Positions 16,620 through 25,076 of a stretch of DNA of 64,000 nt are shown here, piece after piece; position 1 is the stretch's first letter, and each line of letters opens with the position of its first letter. The translations under genes and the position numbers were made by a program. Origin of the DNA: Fluviicola taffensis DSM 16823 (GTDB taxonomy: Bacteria; Bacteroidota; Bacteroidia; Flavobacteriales_D; Crocinitomicaceae); assembly GCF_000194605.1 (NCBI RefSeq), contig NC_015321.1, forward strand, positions 744,001 through 808,000, given 5' to 3'. The notes under the pieces were generated by a model. The model was not told where the DNA came from, ran no database searches, and was given only the letters and a program-made list of their open reading frames with translations.

Positions 16620-17849
16620 ATGCCGACTAAAAACTACTACTACCTAGAACAATCCAGCATCCTAAATGGAATGCTTTTTCTAGAACGATTTGCCTATTAC
16701 GGATTAAAAGCCTTTGTTTATAGCTACCTCATTAGCGATGCAATCAAACTATACAACGAAGATGCTTCAGAGCTTTTGCTAACATTTTCGATGGCCCTAC
16801 TTTTTGCACGAATTTTTGGTGGTTTGATCGTTGATTTTGTCTTGAACGAAAAAGTTTCCATCCTCGTCAGCTGTGGACTTCAAATACTTGGAATTATCCT
16901 GTTTATGCAAGAACAATTGGGGCTCTTTTATCTAGGAATGTTCGTTTTCATCCTTGGCCAGGCACTATTCTCTCCAACGATTCTAAAATCCATTGGCAAA
17001 CTCTATTCGACCAAGAAAAACAAGCTTGATGGAGCTTTAACATTCAATCACTTTGCTATTAACCTTGGTTCGTTTTTAGCTCCGTTAGCATTTGGATTCT
17101 TAGACTTTACAGAATCATTCAAAAGCGGATTTATATCCTGTATCATTTGTTTCTTCCTAATCATCGGGTTTGTTTTTTTGGTAAAACCAACAAAAGAATC
17201 GCTAGAGGAAAACAAAGAGTCACTAGAGCCACGAAGTCGCGTTTACGAAATTATCTTCGGATCTATTTTAGGTCTGTTTCTTTATTTCCTATTCCAACGA
17301 ATCCTCAACCAATCAATGTCAAGCTTGAATTACAGCGGATTTACGCTAGGCAACTCCAGTTTGATTATCACTTTAATCCCCGCATTAATTCCACTTATTA
17401 CTTCCCTCATTTTTGGAATTATTTGGAATCGGTTTCAATTTTCGTCCTTGTTAAAAGGAACAATTGGCTTTGGAATTGCTGCCGTATCAATTATTGCCGC
17501 AATTTTAACAATAGAAAGCAGTCAAATTGACAATCCCGTTTTCATGATTAGTTATTTCATTCTCATCGGACTTGGAGAAGTGCTTGTAGCACCCATATTT
17601 TTGAGTTTGATTCTTCAGTATTCTCCACTGAAATACATGGGAACTTTTTCTGGATTAGCCTTATCTTGTTTTGGCTTCTTAAGTGTGTTTATTGGAACCA
17701 AACTAACAGATCAAATCGGGGATGAAAATGAACTAATTGCGACCTCTATTTCTGGTACTGGTTTCTTTATTTGCGCTGTTATTCTGCTTATTTTATATTT
17801 ACTGACAAAAAGAAAAGATGCCGTTCACAATCATTTGGATGAATTTTAA
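16620..17849 (+). CDS. POT/PTR-family major facilitator transporter
   Basis: Inner-membrane transporter of 409 residues and about 12 hydrophobic segments. LNGMLFLERFAYYGLKAFVYSY near the N-terminus matches the proton-dependent oligopeptide transporter signature (ExxERFxYYG), and the first half ends in a typical central loop (about 190-205, rich in Glu and Lys). It is shorter than most POT transporters (around 450-500), mainly because the loops are short. The likely substrate is di- or tripeptides, but this is by family only. It begins one base after the MutS2-like gene, and the lipoprotein gene follows 14 bases later. All three are probably one operon, without obvious functional link. Confidence 0.8.
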   Translation: MPTKNYYYLEQSSILNGMLFLERFAYYGLKAFVYSYLISDAIKLYNEDASELLLTFSMALLFARIFGGLIVDFVLNEKVSILVSCGLQILGIILFMQEQLGLFYLGMFVFILGQALFSPTILKSIGKLYSTKKNKLDGALTFNHFAINLGSFLAPLAFGFLDFTESFKSGFISCIICFFLIIGFVFLVKPTKESLEENKESLEPRSRVYEIIFGSILGLFLYFLFQRILNQSMSSLNYSGFTLGNSSLIITLIPALIPLITSLIFGIIWNRFQFSSLLKGTIGFGIAAVSIIAAILTIESSQIDNPVFMISYFILIGLGEVLVAPIFLSLILQYSPLKYMGTFSGLALSCFGFLSVFIGTKLTDQIGDENELIATSISGTGFFICAVILLILYLLTKRKDAVHNHLDEF

Positions 17850-17863
17850 AAATCAGTTTTAGT

Positions 17864-18475
17864 ATGAAAAGTGTTTTTCTATTACTTTCCATCATCATTT
17901 TTTCAGTTGCTTGCTCTTCTGAGCAAAAAAAAGAAAAGAAGGAAAACAAATCAATCGTTTCCAATGAAAAAGAAACGGAGTCAAATGTTGATTCAAACAA
18001 TGGCTATTCAGACAACATTGAATCAGAGTGTGTTTTTGACACCAGTACTTACAAGTTTACTTCTGAAATCTTATTGAAGTTTAATCCAAAAATTCGTTTT
18101 TCATGGGATAAAAATAATGATCAGGCAATTGTCAAATTCCCCAAAGGAGATTCTTTGCTTCTACATGTCGGTGGCTGTAATCATTTTGGTTATTCAGCTG
18201 AATACCGAACAAATGAAGCTGCTTTTGAAAACCAAGAGTATCTAATGGCAACAACCAAATGGCTAGCCAAGAACTTTCTGGACAACGGATTCGACACCAA
18301 TTACCTGCGATTTATTTCGAACAAACAATACAAACTTGAAAGAGATGAAAACGATTGGAAATTTTATTCCATAGAAGTCGATTCTCTGATTCAAGAGAAC
18401 GAAATTTATGACGGGTTCGATTTCAAACGAGTCGGAAAAAGAACTCACATCTCTATTGGTGGATACATCAACTAA
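17864..18475 (+). CDS. Lipoprotein of unknown function
   Basis: A 203-residue lipoprotein. The signal peptide ends in FSVAC with Cys17 as the lipidation site, followed by a Lys/Glu/Ser-rich linker to about residue 50. The remainder contains two cysteines (CVFDTSTYKF and VGGCNHFGYS) and a folded-looking domain with FRFISNKQYKLERD near 148-160. I do not recognise the domain. It is the last gene of the cluster that starts at 14489. It has no membrane segment apart from the signal, so it is probably anchored in the outer membrane facing the periplasm or surface. Confidence 0.7.
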   Translation: MKSVFLLLSIIIFSVACSSEQKKEKKENKSIVSNEKETESNVDSNNGYSDNIESECVFDTSTYKFTSEILLKFNPKIRFSWDKNNDQAIVKFPKGDSLLLHVGGCNHFGYSAEYRTNEAAFENQEYLMATTKWLAKNFLDNGFDTNYLRFISNKQYKLERDENDWKFYSIEVDSLIQENEIYDGFDFKRVGKRTHISIGGYIN

Positions 18476-18500
18476 TTTTTAGTTGCTATTCAACAAAAAA

Positions 18501-18545
18501 TCCACGTCTTAAAAATGATTCGATCAACGATTTTCAAGACGTGGA
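18501..18545 (-). terminator. 10-bp-stem terminator
   Basis: TCCACGTCTT (18501-18510) pairs exactly with AAGACGTGGA (18536-18545), with additional A/T pairing inside. A run of six T follows on the minus strand, so it belongs to the small lipoprotein gene ending at 18606. It lies 26 bases after the plus-strand lipoprotein gene and may stop that one too. Confidence 0.8.
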
Positions 18546-18605
18546 CTTCATAAGGTAAAGGCTACATATCTGCAACCTTTAAATATGCTATTAAAACCAA
18601 GATGC

Positions 18606-18821
18606 TTAAAGAAGCGTACATGTTTTTGTAACAAACCCATCAGATTCATAACCATCACAGGTTTTTTTCGCATCATCTAAAGATGAATTTTTAACTGTTT
18701 TGTTCTCTGTAATTGTCATACTACCTGTATCTTGGTAAGTACACTCACAATTATAATCTTTCTTACAAGATGCCAAGCTCAGCAATGCAATTGCTGAAAC
18801 TCCTAAAATTAACTTCTTCAT
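18606..18821 (-). CDS. Small lipoprotein
   Basis: A 71-residue protein with a textbook lipoprotein signal: MKKLILGVSAIALLSLASC, Cys19 being the acylation site. The mature part of about 52 residues contains four further cysteines (CECTYQ, KTCDGY, KTCTLL), which could form two disulphides in the periplasm or at the cell surface. Short proteins of this kind, with the tail KTCTLL or similar, are frequent in Flavobacteriia, but I know no function. It has its own terminator. Confidence 0.75.
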   Translation of the reverse strand: MKKLILGVSAIALLSLASCKKDYNCECTYQDTGSMTITENKTVKNSSLDDAKKTCDGYESDGFVTKTCTLL

Positions 18822-18949
18822 AATATCCGTTTTTTAGTGTTTACTTCTATCAAGATACTCTGAATAAAACAACAAAAACCTCAATGAATGTTAAAAAAGA
18901 GTTTTGAAAGATGGAAAAACATTAAAAACACCTAGATATCATAAGGAAT

Positions 18950-19708
18950 TTACTCTCCCAAACGCAGATGCACACCCGCCGAGGAGCTAAAAACAGTGGT
19001 CCTTACATTGGCTGGAGGAGCACTATCATAAAACAAGTTAAATTCGATACGCATATCCAACCGTTTCGTGATTGCTTGGCTAATCGCGTAATTCCCCGAG
19101 AAACGAAAATCATTAAACTTATCCCATCTTGGCTGATAATAAGTGGTTGCAGAAAAACTAAATCCCGATTTAGTTCGGATAAACCAGCTCAAATAATTAC
19201 TCCATCGAAAATCACTGTTAATCACTCCATCCTCCGTTAATTCTTCGTATTCCCAAAAGGTAGATGTTCCGGCAAAGAAACGCACATTATTGGTGTCAAT
19301 AAATTTCCAACGAGGTCCCGTTCCGATCAAATACCTCACCCGTTGATTCAATAATTGATTGTATTGAATCTGGGTGTATACCTCCCATTTCCATGCGCTA
19401 TTTTTAATTCTTCTCGCATAGCGAAAGTGAGACATTCCAGAATTTGCATAAGTGGTTTTATTCGATCCCGCATAATTCAAATCAGAAATTAACAAAAAAT
19501 GATTCTTTCTCGTTTTATATTGAACCCGAGGTCTTAAATTTCCCGAATATAAAATATCTGATGAATTTTGAGTTACTGCAAAACCAGCATCCAAGGAGCC
19601 GCTCCACCCAGAAGTATCATCGTAAATACGTCTATTTTCAATATTTACGATTTGAGAAAATCCGGTTGAACTTGAAATAAACAACAGTATAACTAACCAA
19701 ATTCTCAT
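18950..19708 (-). CDS. DUF481-like outer-membrane beta-barrel protein
   Basis: The ATG at 19708 (MRIWLVILLFISSSTGFSQ) gives a clean signal peptide and a 252-residue protein. Strands rich in aromatic residues (WSGSLDAGFAVTQNSSD, RVQYKTRKNHFLLISDLNY, HFRYARRIKNSAWKWEVYTQIQYNQ, YLIGTGPRWKF) resemble DUF481/YaiO-type barrels. The C-terminal residues SAGVHLRLG are less typical of an outer-membrane signal. Its start codon overlaps the stop of the LptF/G gene by one base (TGATG), so translation is coupled to that operon. This could mean a role in envelope assembly, but that is only inference from position. Confidence 0.65.
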   Translation of the reverse strand: MRIWLVILLFISSSTGFSQIVNIENRRIYDDTSGWSGSLDAGFAVTQNSSDILYSGNLRPRVQYKTRKNHFLLISDLNYAGSNKTTYANSGMSHFRYARRIKNSAWKWEVYTQIQYNQLLNQRVRYLIGTGPRWKFIDTNNVRFFAGTSTFWEYEELTEDGVINSDFRWSNYLSWFIRTKSGFSFSATTYYQPRWDKFNDFRFSGNYAISQAITKRLDMRIEFNLFYDSAPPANVRTTVFSSSAGVHLRLGE

Positions 19709-20829
19709 CACTTTGGCGCAATACGGTAAAGGAATAATGCCAAAATTCCAAACATCACATTTGGAAGCCAAACAGCAGCGACAGATGGAAAACCAACAGT
19801 AGTTGCAGCAACTGTAGTAATCTTCATGGCGAAAATATAAATGAACACAAACAATAATCCGATTGCGATATTGATTCCAATTCCACCCCGTTTTTTTCTG
19901 CTAGACACACTTACTCCAATAAGCGTCAATACGTAGGTTGCAAATGGATAACTCGACCGCTGATACAATTCAATCTCATACATTGCAACACTTGGATTTC
20001 CTTTCGCTTTTTCCTTTGCAATAAAGGATGACAATTCTCTGAAGGTCATCGCTTCCACCACATTGTCTCGAACAGCAATATCATCCACATTATAAGGAAG
20101 TGTAGTGTCTTTCAAATGATTTTCGGTCAATTGATGCTTTTGAATGATGCTTTCCATTTCGCCTTTAGACGTTCCAGATGTATCAGAATAAGAAACTTTC
20201 CGTTCAAAAACGTCCGTTAAACGCCACCTTTTCACTCCCGGAATGACTGAAGCTGTTCTTGCCTTCATAAAATGAATCAAACGATTTTGAGAATCATACC
20301 GTTCAATAACAAAATCATTGATCATATTTTCTTCCGAATTATAAGTGGAATAATGTACCAATTCGTTTCCCGGAAATTCCGCATTGTAATTTTCCACAAG
20401 TAATCGATCTCTGTAAAACGATTCTTCAAAATCCAATCGCACACGATTTGCCCGTGGTAAGACAAAATGATTTAACACAAGCGACAAAAGCATCAAAATA
20501 GTTGCGGCAATCATATAGGGGCGAATGATCCGAATAAATGGTCTTCCACTAAAAAGCATGGGAATAATTTCAGCGTCCTGAGCCATTTTTGCCGTAAACC
20601 AAATCACCGCAATAAACACAATCATGGAAGAGAAGGTGTTTCCGTAGTACAACAAGAAATTCAAATAGTAATCAAAAACAATCGCCTTGAAAGATGCTTG
20701 TTTCTCAATAAAATCACTTAATCGCTCGGCTATATCAAAAACCATTGCCAAAAGCATGATAATTCCCAACATAAAAAAGAATGTTGAAAGAAACTTTCGG
20801 ATGATATATCGATCTAAAATTTTAAGCAT
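19708..20829 (-). CDS. LPS export permease, LptF/LptG family
   Basis: Inner-membrane permease of the YjgP/YjgQ family, which with LptB2 extracts lipopolysaccharide from the inner membrane. The 373 residues show the family layout: three N-terminal hydrophobic segments (about 12-35, 57-75, 100-122), a long periplasmic beta-jellyroll region (about 125-285), and three C-terminal segments ending near 370. LptF and LptG cannot be separated by eye. Only one of the two is encoded here. The gene overlaps tgt by one base upstream (TAATG) and the barrel gene by one base downstream, which makes a tight three-gene operon. Confidence 0.88.
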   Translation of the reverse strand: MLKILDRYIIRKFLSTFFFMLGIIMLLAMVFDIAERLSDFIEKQASFKAIVFDYYLNFLLYYGNTFSSMIVFIAVIWFTAKMAQDAEIIPMLFSGRPFIRIIRPYMIAATILMLLSLVLNHFVLPRANRVRLDFEESFYRDRLLVENYNAEFPGNELVHYSTYNSEENMINDFVIERYDSQNRLIHFMKARTASVIPGVKRWRLTDVFERKVSYSDTSGTSKGEMESIIQKHQLTENHLKDTTLPYNVDDIAVRDNVVEAMTFRELSSFIAKEKAKGNPSVAMYEIELYQRSSYPFATYVLTLIGVSVSSRKKRGGIGINIAIGLLFVFIYIFAMKITTVAATTVGFPSVAAVWLPNVMFGILALFLYRIAPK

Positions 20830-21959
20830 TAAATCCTTCTCCCTAGTATTTTTACTTGTTCATCTTTCCATTTTCGGAACGTACCATCCAAAATTCGAGC
20901 ACGAGCCTCCTTCACTAACGCCAAATAAAAAGCTAAATTATGAATCGTTGCAATCTGAATCGCTAAATTTTCCTTTGCTTTGATTAAATGATGTAAATAA
21001 GCCTTCGAATACACCTGATCTACATAAGCCGTGCCATTCACATCCAATGGAGAAAAATCCATTTTCCACTTCTGATTCTTAATATTAATCGTTCCTTCAG
21101 AAGTAAACAACATTCCATGTCTCGCATTTCGAGATGGCATCACACAATCAAACATATCAACACCCATAGCAATCGACTCCAAAATATTTACTGGCGTTCC
21201 AACACCCATTAAATAACGTGGCTTATCCGCTGGTAAAATAGAACAGACCAAATCCGTCATACTATAAAGATCTTCATCTGGTTCACCCACAGAAAGTCCA
21301 CCAATGGCATTTCCTTCTGCATTTTGCGAAGCGATAAATTCAGCAGATTCCTTTCTCAAATCGGGGTAAACACTTCCTTGAACAATTGGGAATAACGCTT
21401 GTGAGAATCCGTATTTAGGTTCTGTTGAATCCATTTGAGTAATACAACGCTTCAGCCAACGATGCGTCATGTGCATGGAGCGTTTCGCATAATTATAATC
21501 GCATGGATAAGGCGTACACTCATCAAAAGCCATGATGATATCTGCTCCAATCGAACGTTGAATATCGATAGCTCTTTCTGGAGAGAAAAAATGGTAACTT
21601 CCATCATGATGAGATTGAAAACGAACGCCCTCTTCTGTTATTTTTCGACTTGTCGCCAATGAATACACTTGATAACCTCCACTATCGGTTAAAATTGGAC
21701 GTTCCCAACCAATAAACTGATGCAATCCACCAGCCCCTTCAATCACATCCAAACCTGGACGCAAATACAAATGAAAGGTATTTCCCAAAATAATTTGAGC
21801 CTGTACGTCATCCCGCAATTCTTGTTGATGAACGCCCTTCACTGTTCCTTGAGTTCCAACAGGCATAAATATCGGAGTTTCAATCGTTCCATGGTCTGTG
21901 TGAACAAGTCCAGCTCTAGCTTTCGAGTGCGGATCGGTGTGCTTCAGTTCAAAGTGCAT
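20829..21959 (-). CDS. tgt: Queuine tRNA-ribosyltransferase
   Basis: Exchanges guanine-34 of GUN-anticodon tRNAs for a queuosine precursor. The start at 21959 (MHFELKHTDPHSKARAG) gives 376 residues, the normal length. Catalytic residues are present: D92 (TDSGGYQ), D146 (AFDECTP) and the nucleophile D271 (FDCVMPSRNARHG). The zinc site is changed. Where the bacterial enzyme has CxCxxC before YSRAYLHHL, this one reads VNGTAYVDQVYSKAYLHHL (about 307-325) with no cysteine, although the later His in ATIHNL (340) remains. A TATCTTTG box precedes the gene on the minus strand (21991-21984). Confidence 0.93.
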   Translation of the reverse strand: MHFELKHTDPHSKARAGLVHTDHGTIETPIFMPVGTQGTVKGVHQQELRDDVQAQIILGNTFHLYLRPGLDVIEGAGGLHQFIGWERPILTDSGGYQVYSLATSRKITEEGVRFQSHHDGSYHFFSPERAIDIQRSIGADIIMAFDECTPYPCDYNYAKRSMHMTHRWLKRCITQMDSTEPKYGFSQALFPIVQGSVYPDLRKESAEFIASQNAEGNAIGGLSVGEPDEDLYSMTDLVCSILPADKPRYLMGVGTPVNILESIAMGVDMFDCVMPSRNARHGMLFTSEGTINIKNQKWKMDFSPLDVNGTAYVDQVYSKAYLHHLIKAKENLAIQIATIHNLAFYLALVKEARARILDGTFRKWKDEQVKILGRRI

Positions 21960-21983
21960 AATTGTGTTGAAAAATAAACGTTG

Positions 21984-21991
21984 CAAAGATA
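21984..21991 (-). promoter_or_regulatory. -7 promoter element of tgt operon
   Basis: TATCTTTG on the minus strand, exact consensus followed by C, 25 bases upstream of the tgt ATG. It would drive tgt, the LptF/G gene and the barrel gene. No -33 TTG at the right distance was seen. Confidence 0.5.
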
Positions 21992-22040
21992 AGTGTATTT
22001 AGGAAAGAGCCCCATCTTTGTAAGCGAAGAAGACATATTA

Positions 22041-23177
22041 ATGAAAATTATCCCAGAATTACAGGAAACAGGCGTATTTTATATCTTTTGGATTTTTGCT
22101 GGACTATTAGCTATACAGTTAATATATTCCGTACTTTTCTTTGGGAGACTAGCTTTTTGGAAGAGCAAGCCAGTAAAAATGGACTTGCCCTCCGTCTCAA
22201 TTATTATTGCAGCTCGCAATGAATCAGACAATTTGTATGAGAACTTGCCCAAAATATTGGAACAAGATTATCCTGCTCCCTTTGAAGTGGTAGTCATTAA
22301 TAACCAATCCATGGATGATTCCAAATACCTTCTGGATGCTTTGGGCCGTCAATATCCAAACTTAGTTGTGATGGAGGTTGAAAGAAGTAAGCATTTATTG
22401 CCCAGCAAGAAGTTTCCATTGACTTTGGGAATCAAAAAGGCGCGTTATGAACATTTGGTGCTAACCGATGCAGATTGTACACCCGCTAGTAATTTGTGGC
22501 TTCGTAAAATGGTAGAACGATTTAGCGAAAAGAAACAAATTGTTTTGGGTTATGGTCCATATACCAAGAAGAAAGGATTAATCAATAAGATTATTCGCTT
22601 CGACACCACAATGATTGCCGTAAATTACTTTTCCATGGCTGTGAATAAAATCCCCTACATGGGAGTTGGAAGGAATATGGCCTACACGAAAGAAGTTTTT
22701 AAATCAACCAACGGATTTAAATCTCATTATTCTTTAATGTCCGGTGATGATGATTTATTTATCCAAGAAGCTGCAAAGAAAAGCAACTACACAATCCAGT
22801 TAGATCCAGATACATTTCAATACAGCGAGGCGAAAGAAAATTGGGAATCTTTTGTGCTTCAGAAGTCTAGACACTACACTACATCTCCAAGATACAAGGT
22901 TTTCAAGAAAGCGATGTTAGGAATATATCCATTCACACTGATTTTGATGCTGATATCTTTTGTTCTTTTGGTGTTACAAAGTGGATGGTGGATTCATGCC
23001 TTAATTGGTTTTGGTTTTGTAACAGTGATAAAATGGTGGCTTTTGGGGCTTTGCTTCAACAAATTAAAATCTCCAGGCTTCATTGCTTTATTGCCTATTA
23101 CTGACATCGTATATGTTTTGATACTTCCATTTTTTTATTATTCAGCATTGCAAAAAAATTCTTCGAAATGGAAGTAG
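22041..23177 (+). CDS. Membrane-anchored family 2 glycosyltransferase
   Basis: Translation most likely begins at 22041 (MKIIPELQETGVFYIFW), giving 378 residues. An N-terminal membrane segment (about 10-32) leads into the GT-A domain: PSVSIIIAARNESDNL, the NNQSMDDS sugar-nucleotide region, LVLTDADCTPAS with the DxD-like motif, and GDDDLFIQEA as the acceptor-side acidic motif. QKSRHYTTSPRYK replaces the QxxRW motif of processive enzymes. Two or three C-terminal membrane segments follow (about 290-375). The product is probably a surface or lipid-linked glycan, and the sugar is unknown. The sigma-factor gene overlaps its last 10 bases. Confidence 0.85.
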   Translation: MKIIPELQETGVFYIFWIFAGLLAIQLIYSVLFFGRLAFWKSKPVKMDLPSVSIIIAARNESDNLYENLPKILEQDYPAPFEVVVINNQSMDDSKYLLDALGRQYPNLVVMEVERSKHLLPSKKFPLTLGIKKARYEHLVLTDADCTPASNLWLRKMVERFSEKKQIVLGYGPYTKKKGLINKIIRFDTTMIAVNYFSMAVNKIPYMGVGRNMAYTKEVFKSTNGFKSHYSLMSGDDDLFIQEAAKKSNYTIQLDPDTFQYSEAKENWESFVLQKSRHYTTSPRYKVFKKAMLGIYPFTLILMLISFVLLVLQSGWWIHALIGFGFVTVIKWWLLGLCFNKLKSPGFIALLPITDIVYVLILPFFYYSALQKNSSKWK

Positions 23178-23776
23178 TTGGAGATCATTTATCGGATAAA
23201 GCTAGAATTGACTTAGTTCTAGTTGATAAAGCGCGGGGTGGCGATCAAGGTGCTTATGCGCAATTAATGGACCGATACCGTGAATCTATCTATTTCATGA
23301 TGATGAAAATGGTTCGCAATTCGGACGATGCAGATGATTTGACCATTGAAGCTTTCGGAAAGGCATTTAGTCGCTTAGATCAATATTCCCCAAGTTTTGC
23401 ATTCTCTACCTGGTTATTCAAAATCGCTTCCAACAATTGTATTGATTTTATCCGCAAGAAACGAATCAAGTTGACTTCAATGGATACGGGCTATACCAAT
23501 GAAGATGGAGAAGCCGTTGGAATTGACGCTAGATCGGACACCAGAGATCCTGAAGAGCACATCATTCACAACCAAAAGGTAAAGCACATGCGTCAGTTGG
23601 TAAGTAAGCTGAAACCACGTTATCGTGAGCTGATTGAAAAAAGATACTTTGAAGAATTGAGTTACGAAGAAATTGCTGAAGAATTAAATCTTCCGCTGGG
23701 AACTGTAAAGGCACAGTTATTTAGAGCAAGAGATTTCTTAGCGCAAATGATGGCGCAAACCAAGGATTCAATATAA
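23168..23776 (+). CDS. ECF-type RNA polymerase sigma factor
   Basis: A 202-residue extracytoplasmic-function sigma factor. Region 2 (about 24-92) carries YRESIYFMMMKMVRNSDDADDLTIEAFGKAF and FSTWLFKIASNNCIDFIRKKR. Region 4 (about 140-195) has the helix-turn-helix YEEIAEELNLPLGTVKAQLFRARDFL. The spacer between them is longer than usual and acidic. No anti-sigma gene follows. The gene overlaps the glycosyltransferase by 10 bases, so both are expressed together, which suggests a housekeeping rather than a signal-inducible sigma factor. This association appears to be shared by Flavobacteriia but I cannot check it here. Confidence 0.9.
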   Translation: MEVVGDHLSDKARIDLVLVDKARGGDQGAYAQLMDRYRESIYFMMMKMVRNSDDADDLTIEAFGKAFSRLDQYSPSFAFSTWLFKIASNNCIDFIRKKRIKLTSMDTGYTNEDGEAVGIDARSDTRDPEEHIIHNQKVKHMRQLVSKLKPRYRELIEKRYFEELSYEEIAEELNLPLGTVKAQLFRARDFLAQMMAQTKDSI

Positions 23777-23885
23777 AAAATTCTAGTATCTAACTTTACA
23801 ATAACGCTTGTTATTTTCAAATTGGAAGATTAAATTAGTGGCAAAATTATTACATCTCAAATATTTACAACTTCTAAAAATACGC

Positions 23886-25001
23886 ATGAAAAAAATCTTT
23901 ACCACCTTATTAATTCTCTTAACATCTAGTTTCGTTATCGCTCAAAATGAATATGTAACACCGCCAATGATTCGGGAAAAAGCTTACTCCATTGAAATTA
24001 AAGATATCGTTGCAGCAAAAGACGAATTCAAATTTGCCTTTACAATTGAAAACAAAACTTCTGATAAGTTTCTAGTTTTTGAGCTTTCTAAAATAACGAT
24101 TGCATTCTCAGATCAGGAAGTATACTATCCAAAGAACGACGAAATAATTGTTGTAGACCCCAATGACAAAGTTCGAAGAACTATTCGCCTTGTTGGAAAT
24201 GCAGATTATCAAAAAGATAAAATCCAAATTGAATTCCCAAAAGTTCTTGTTAATGATCAAGAAACTGAATTTCAAACCCCAACTGATTTATCAACAAATA
24301 CAGATCAATCAATTGACCTTAATGGCATTGGCAATCTTTCCGTTAGTGGATTAACCTTTAAAAAAGATAGTTGGAACGGAGAACTCCTACTAAAAACAAA
24401 CTCTTTTGAAGGAATGCTCCTTTTAGATATTACCAAGATTACTGGAAAAGGTGCTAATGCAGCCCTTCCGATTGAGTTTAAACGCGATAAAGCAGGCAAA
24501 GTAGCCCTCATTGCTGATGATAAATTCAAATCGAAATTTTCAATTGCTGATATTGGACAAACCATAACGGGTATAGACTTATCAAAAGCATTCAAAATGT
24601 ATTCGTTGAAAGAAATCGACGTCCCACAAATTACTATTAAAAAAGTAGGATATGTTGAACCAGCGCCCGTAGTCAACACAAATGTGAACCTATGCCCAGC
24701 TTTTGAGAAGATCAATAATCTTCCCGTGAAAGTAGTTATTTTCAATACGAATGGAATTTGCTTCAAATTAGCTGCAAATGGTAAAATCATCAACTCTGAA
24801 AACAGCTCAAATCTTACCTTTGACACAGAGTACGGAACGAACGTTCTAACACTGACTTTGAGCAACGGGCAAACGATTACCGATAAAATATTCCCTGGAG
24901 AAGGACATGTTTACCTTTCTTTTGAGTTGATTAACCGCAAAGGTGAATATAAATTACAACGAAAGCTCGACTTAAGTGGTGATGCGAGAAAAACAAAATA
25001 A
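23886..25001 (+). CDS. Exported protein of unknown function
   Basis: The ATG at 23886 opens a good signal peptide (MKKIFTTLLILLTSSFVIAQ), giving a 371-residue exported protein. The mature protein is rich in beta strand patterns, for example FKFAFTIENKTSDKFLVFELSKITIAF near 40-66. A C-terminal Ig-like segment (PVKVVIFNTNGICFKLAANGKIIN) follows at about 278-301. There is no lipobox, sorting domain or enzyme motif. I do not recognise the family. A strong bidirectional terminator follows at 25022-25056. Upstream lies a 109-base gap after the sigma-factor gene. Confidence 0.65.
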   Translation: MKKIFTTLLILLTSSFVIAQNEYVTPPMIREKAYSIEIKDIVAAKDEFKFAFTIENKTSDKFLVFELSKITIAFSDQEVYYPKNDEIIVVDPNDKVRRTIRLVGNADYQKDKIQIEFPKVLVNDQETEFQTPTDLSTNTDQSIDLNGIGNLSVSGLTFKKDSWNGELLLKTNSFEGMLLLDITKITGKGANAALPIEFKRDKAGKVALIADDKFKSKFSIADIGQTITGIDLSKAFKMYSLKEIDVPQITIKKVGYVEPAPVVNTNVNLCPAFEKINNLPVKVVIFNTNGICFKLAANGKIINSENSSNLTFDTEYGTNVLTLTLSNGQTITDKIFPGEGHVYLSFELINRKGEYKLQRKLDLSGDARKTK

Positions 25002-25021
25002 ACTAAAATAGTTAAAACATC

Positions 25022-25056
25022 AAAAAGCCTCAATCTTCAAAAAATTGAGGCTTTTT
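25022..25056. terminator. Bidirectional terminator between convergent genes
   Basis: AAAAAGCCTCAAT (25022-25034) and ATTGAGGCTTTTT (25044-25056) form a perfect 13-bp stem with A and T tracts on both sides. It serves the exported-protein gene on the plus strand and the acyl-CoA ligase on the minus strand. Confidence 0.92.
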
Positions 25057-25076
25057 TATTCACTTCCAATTATCTA

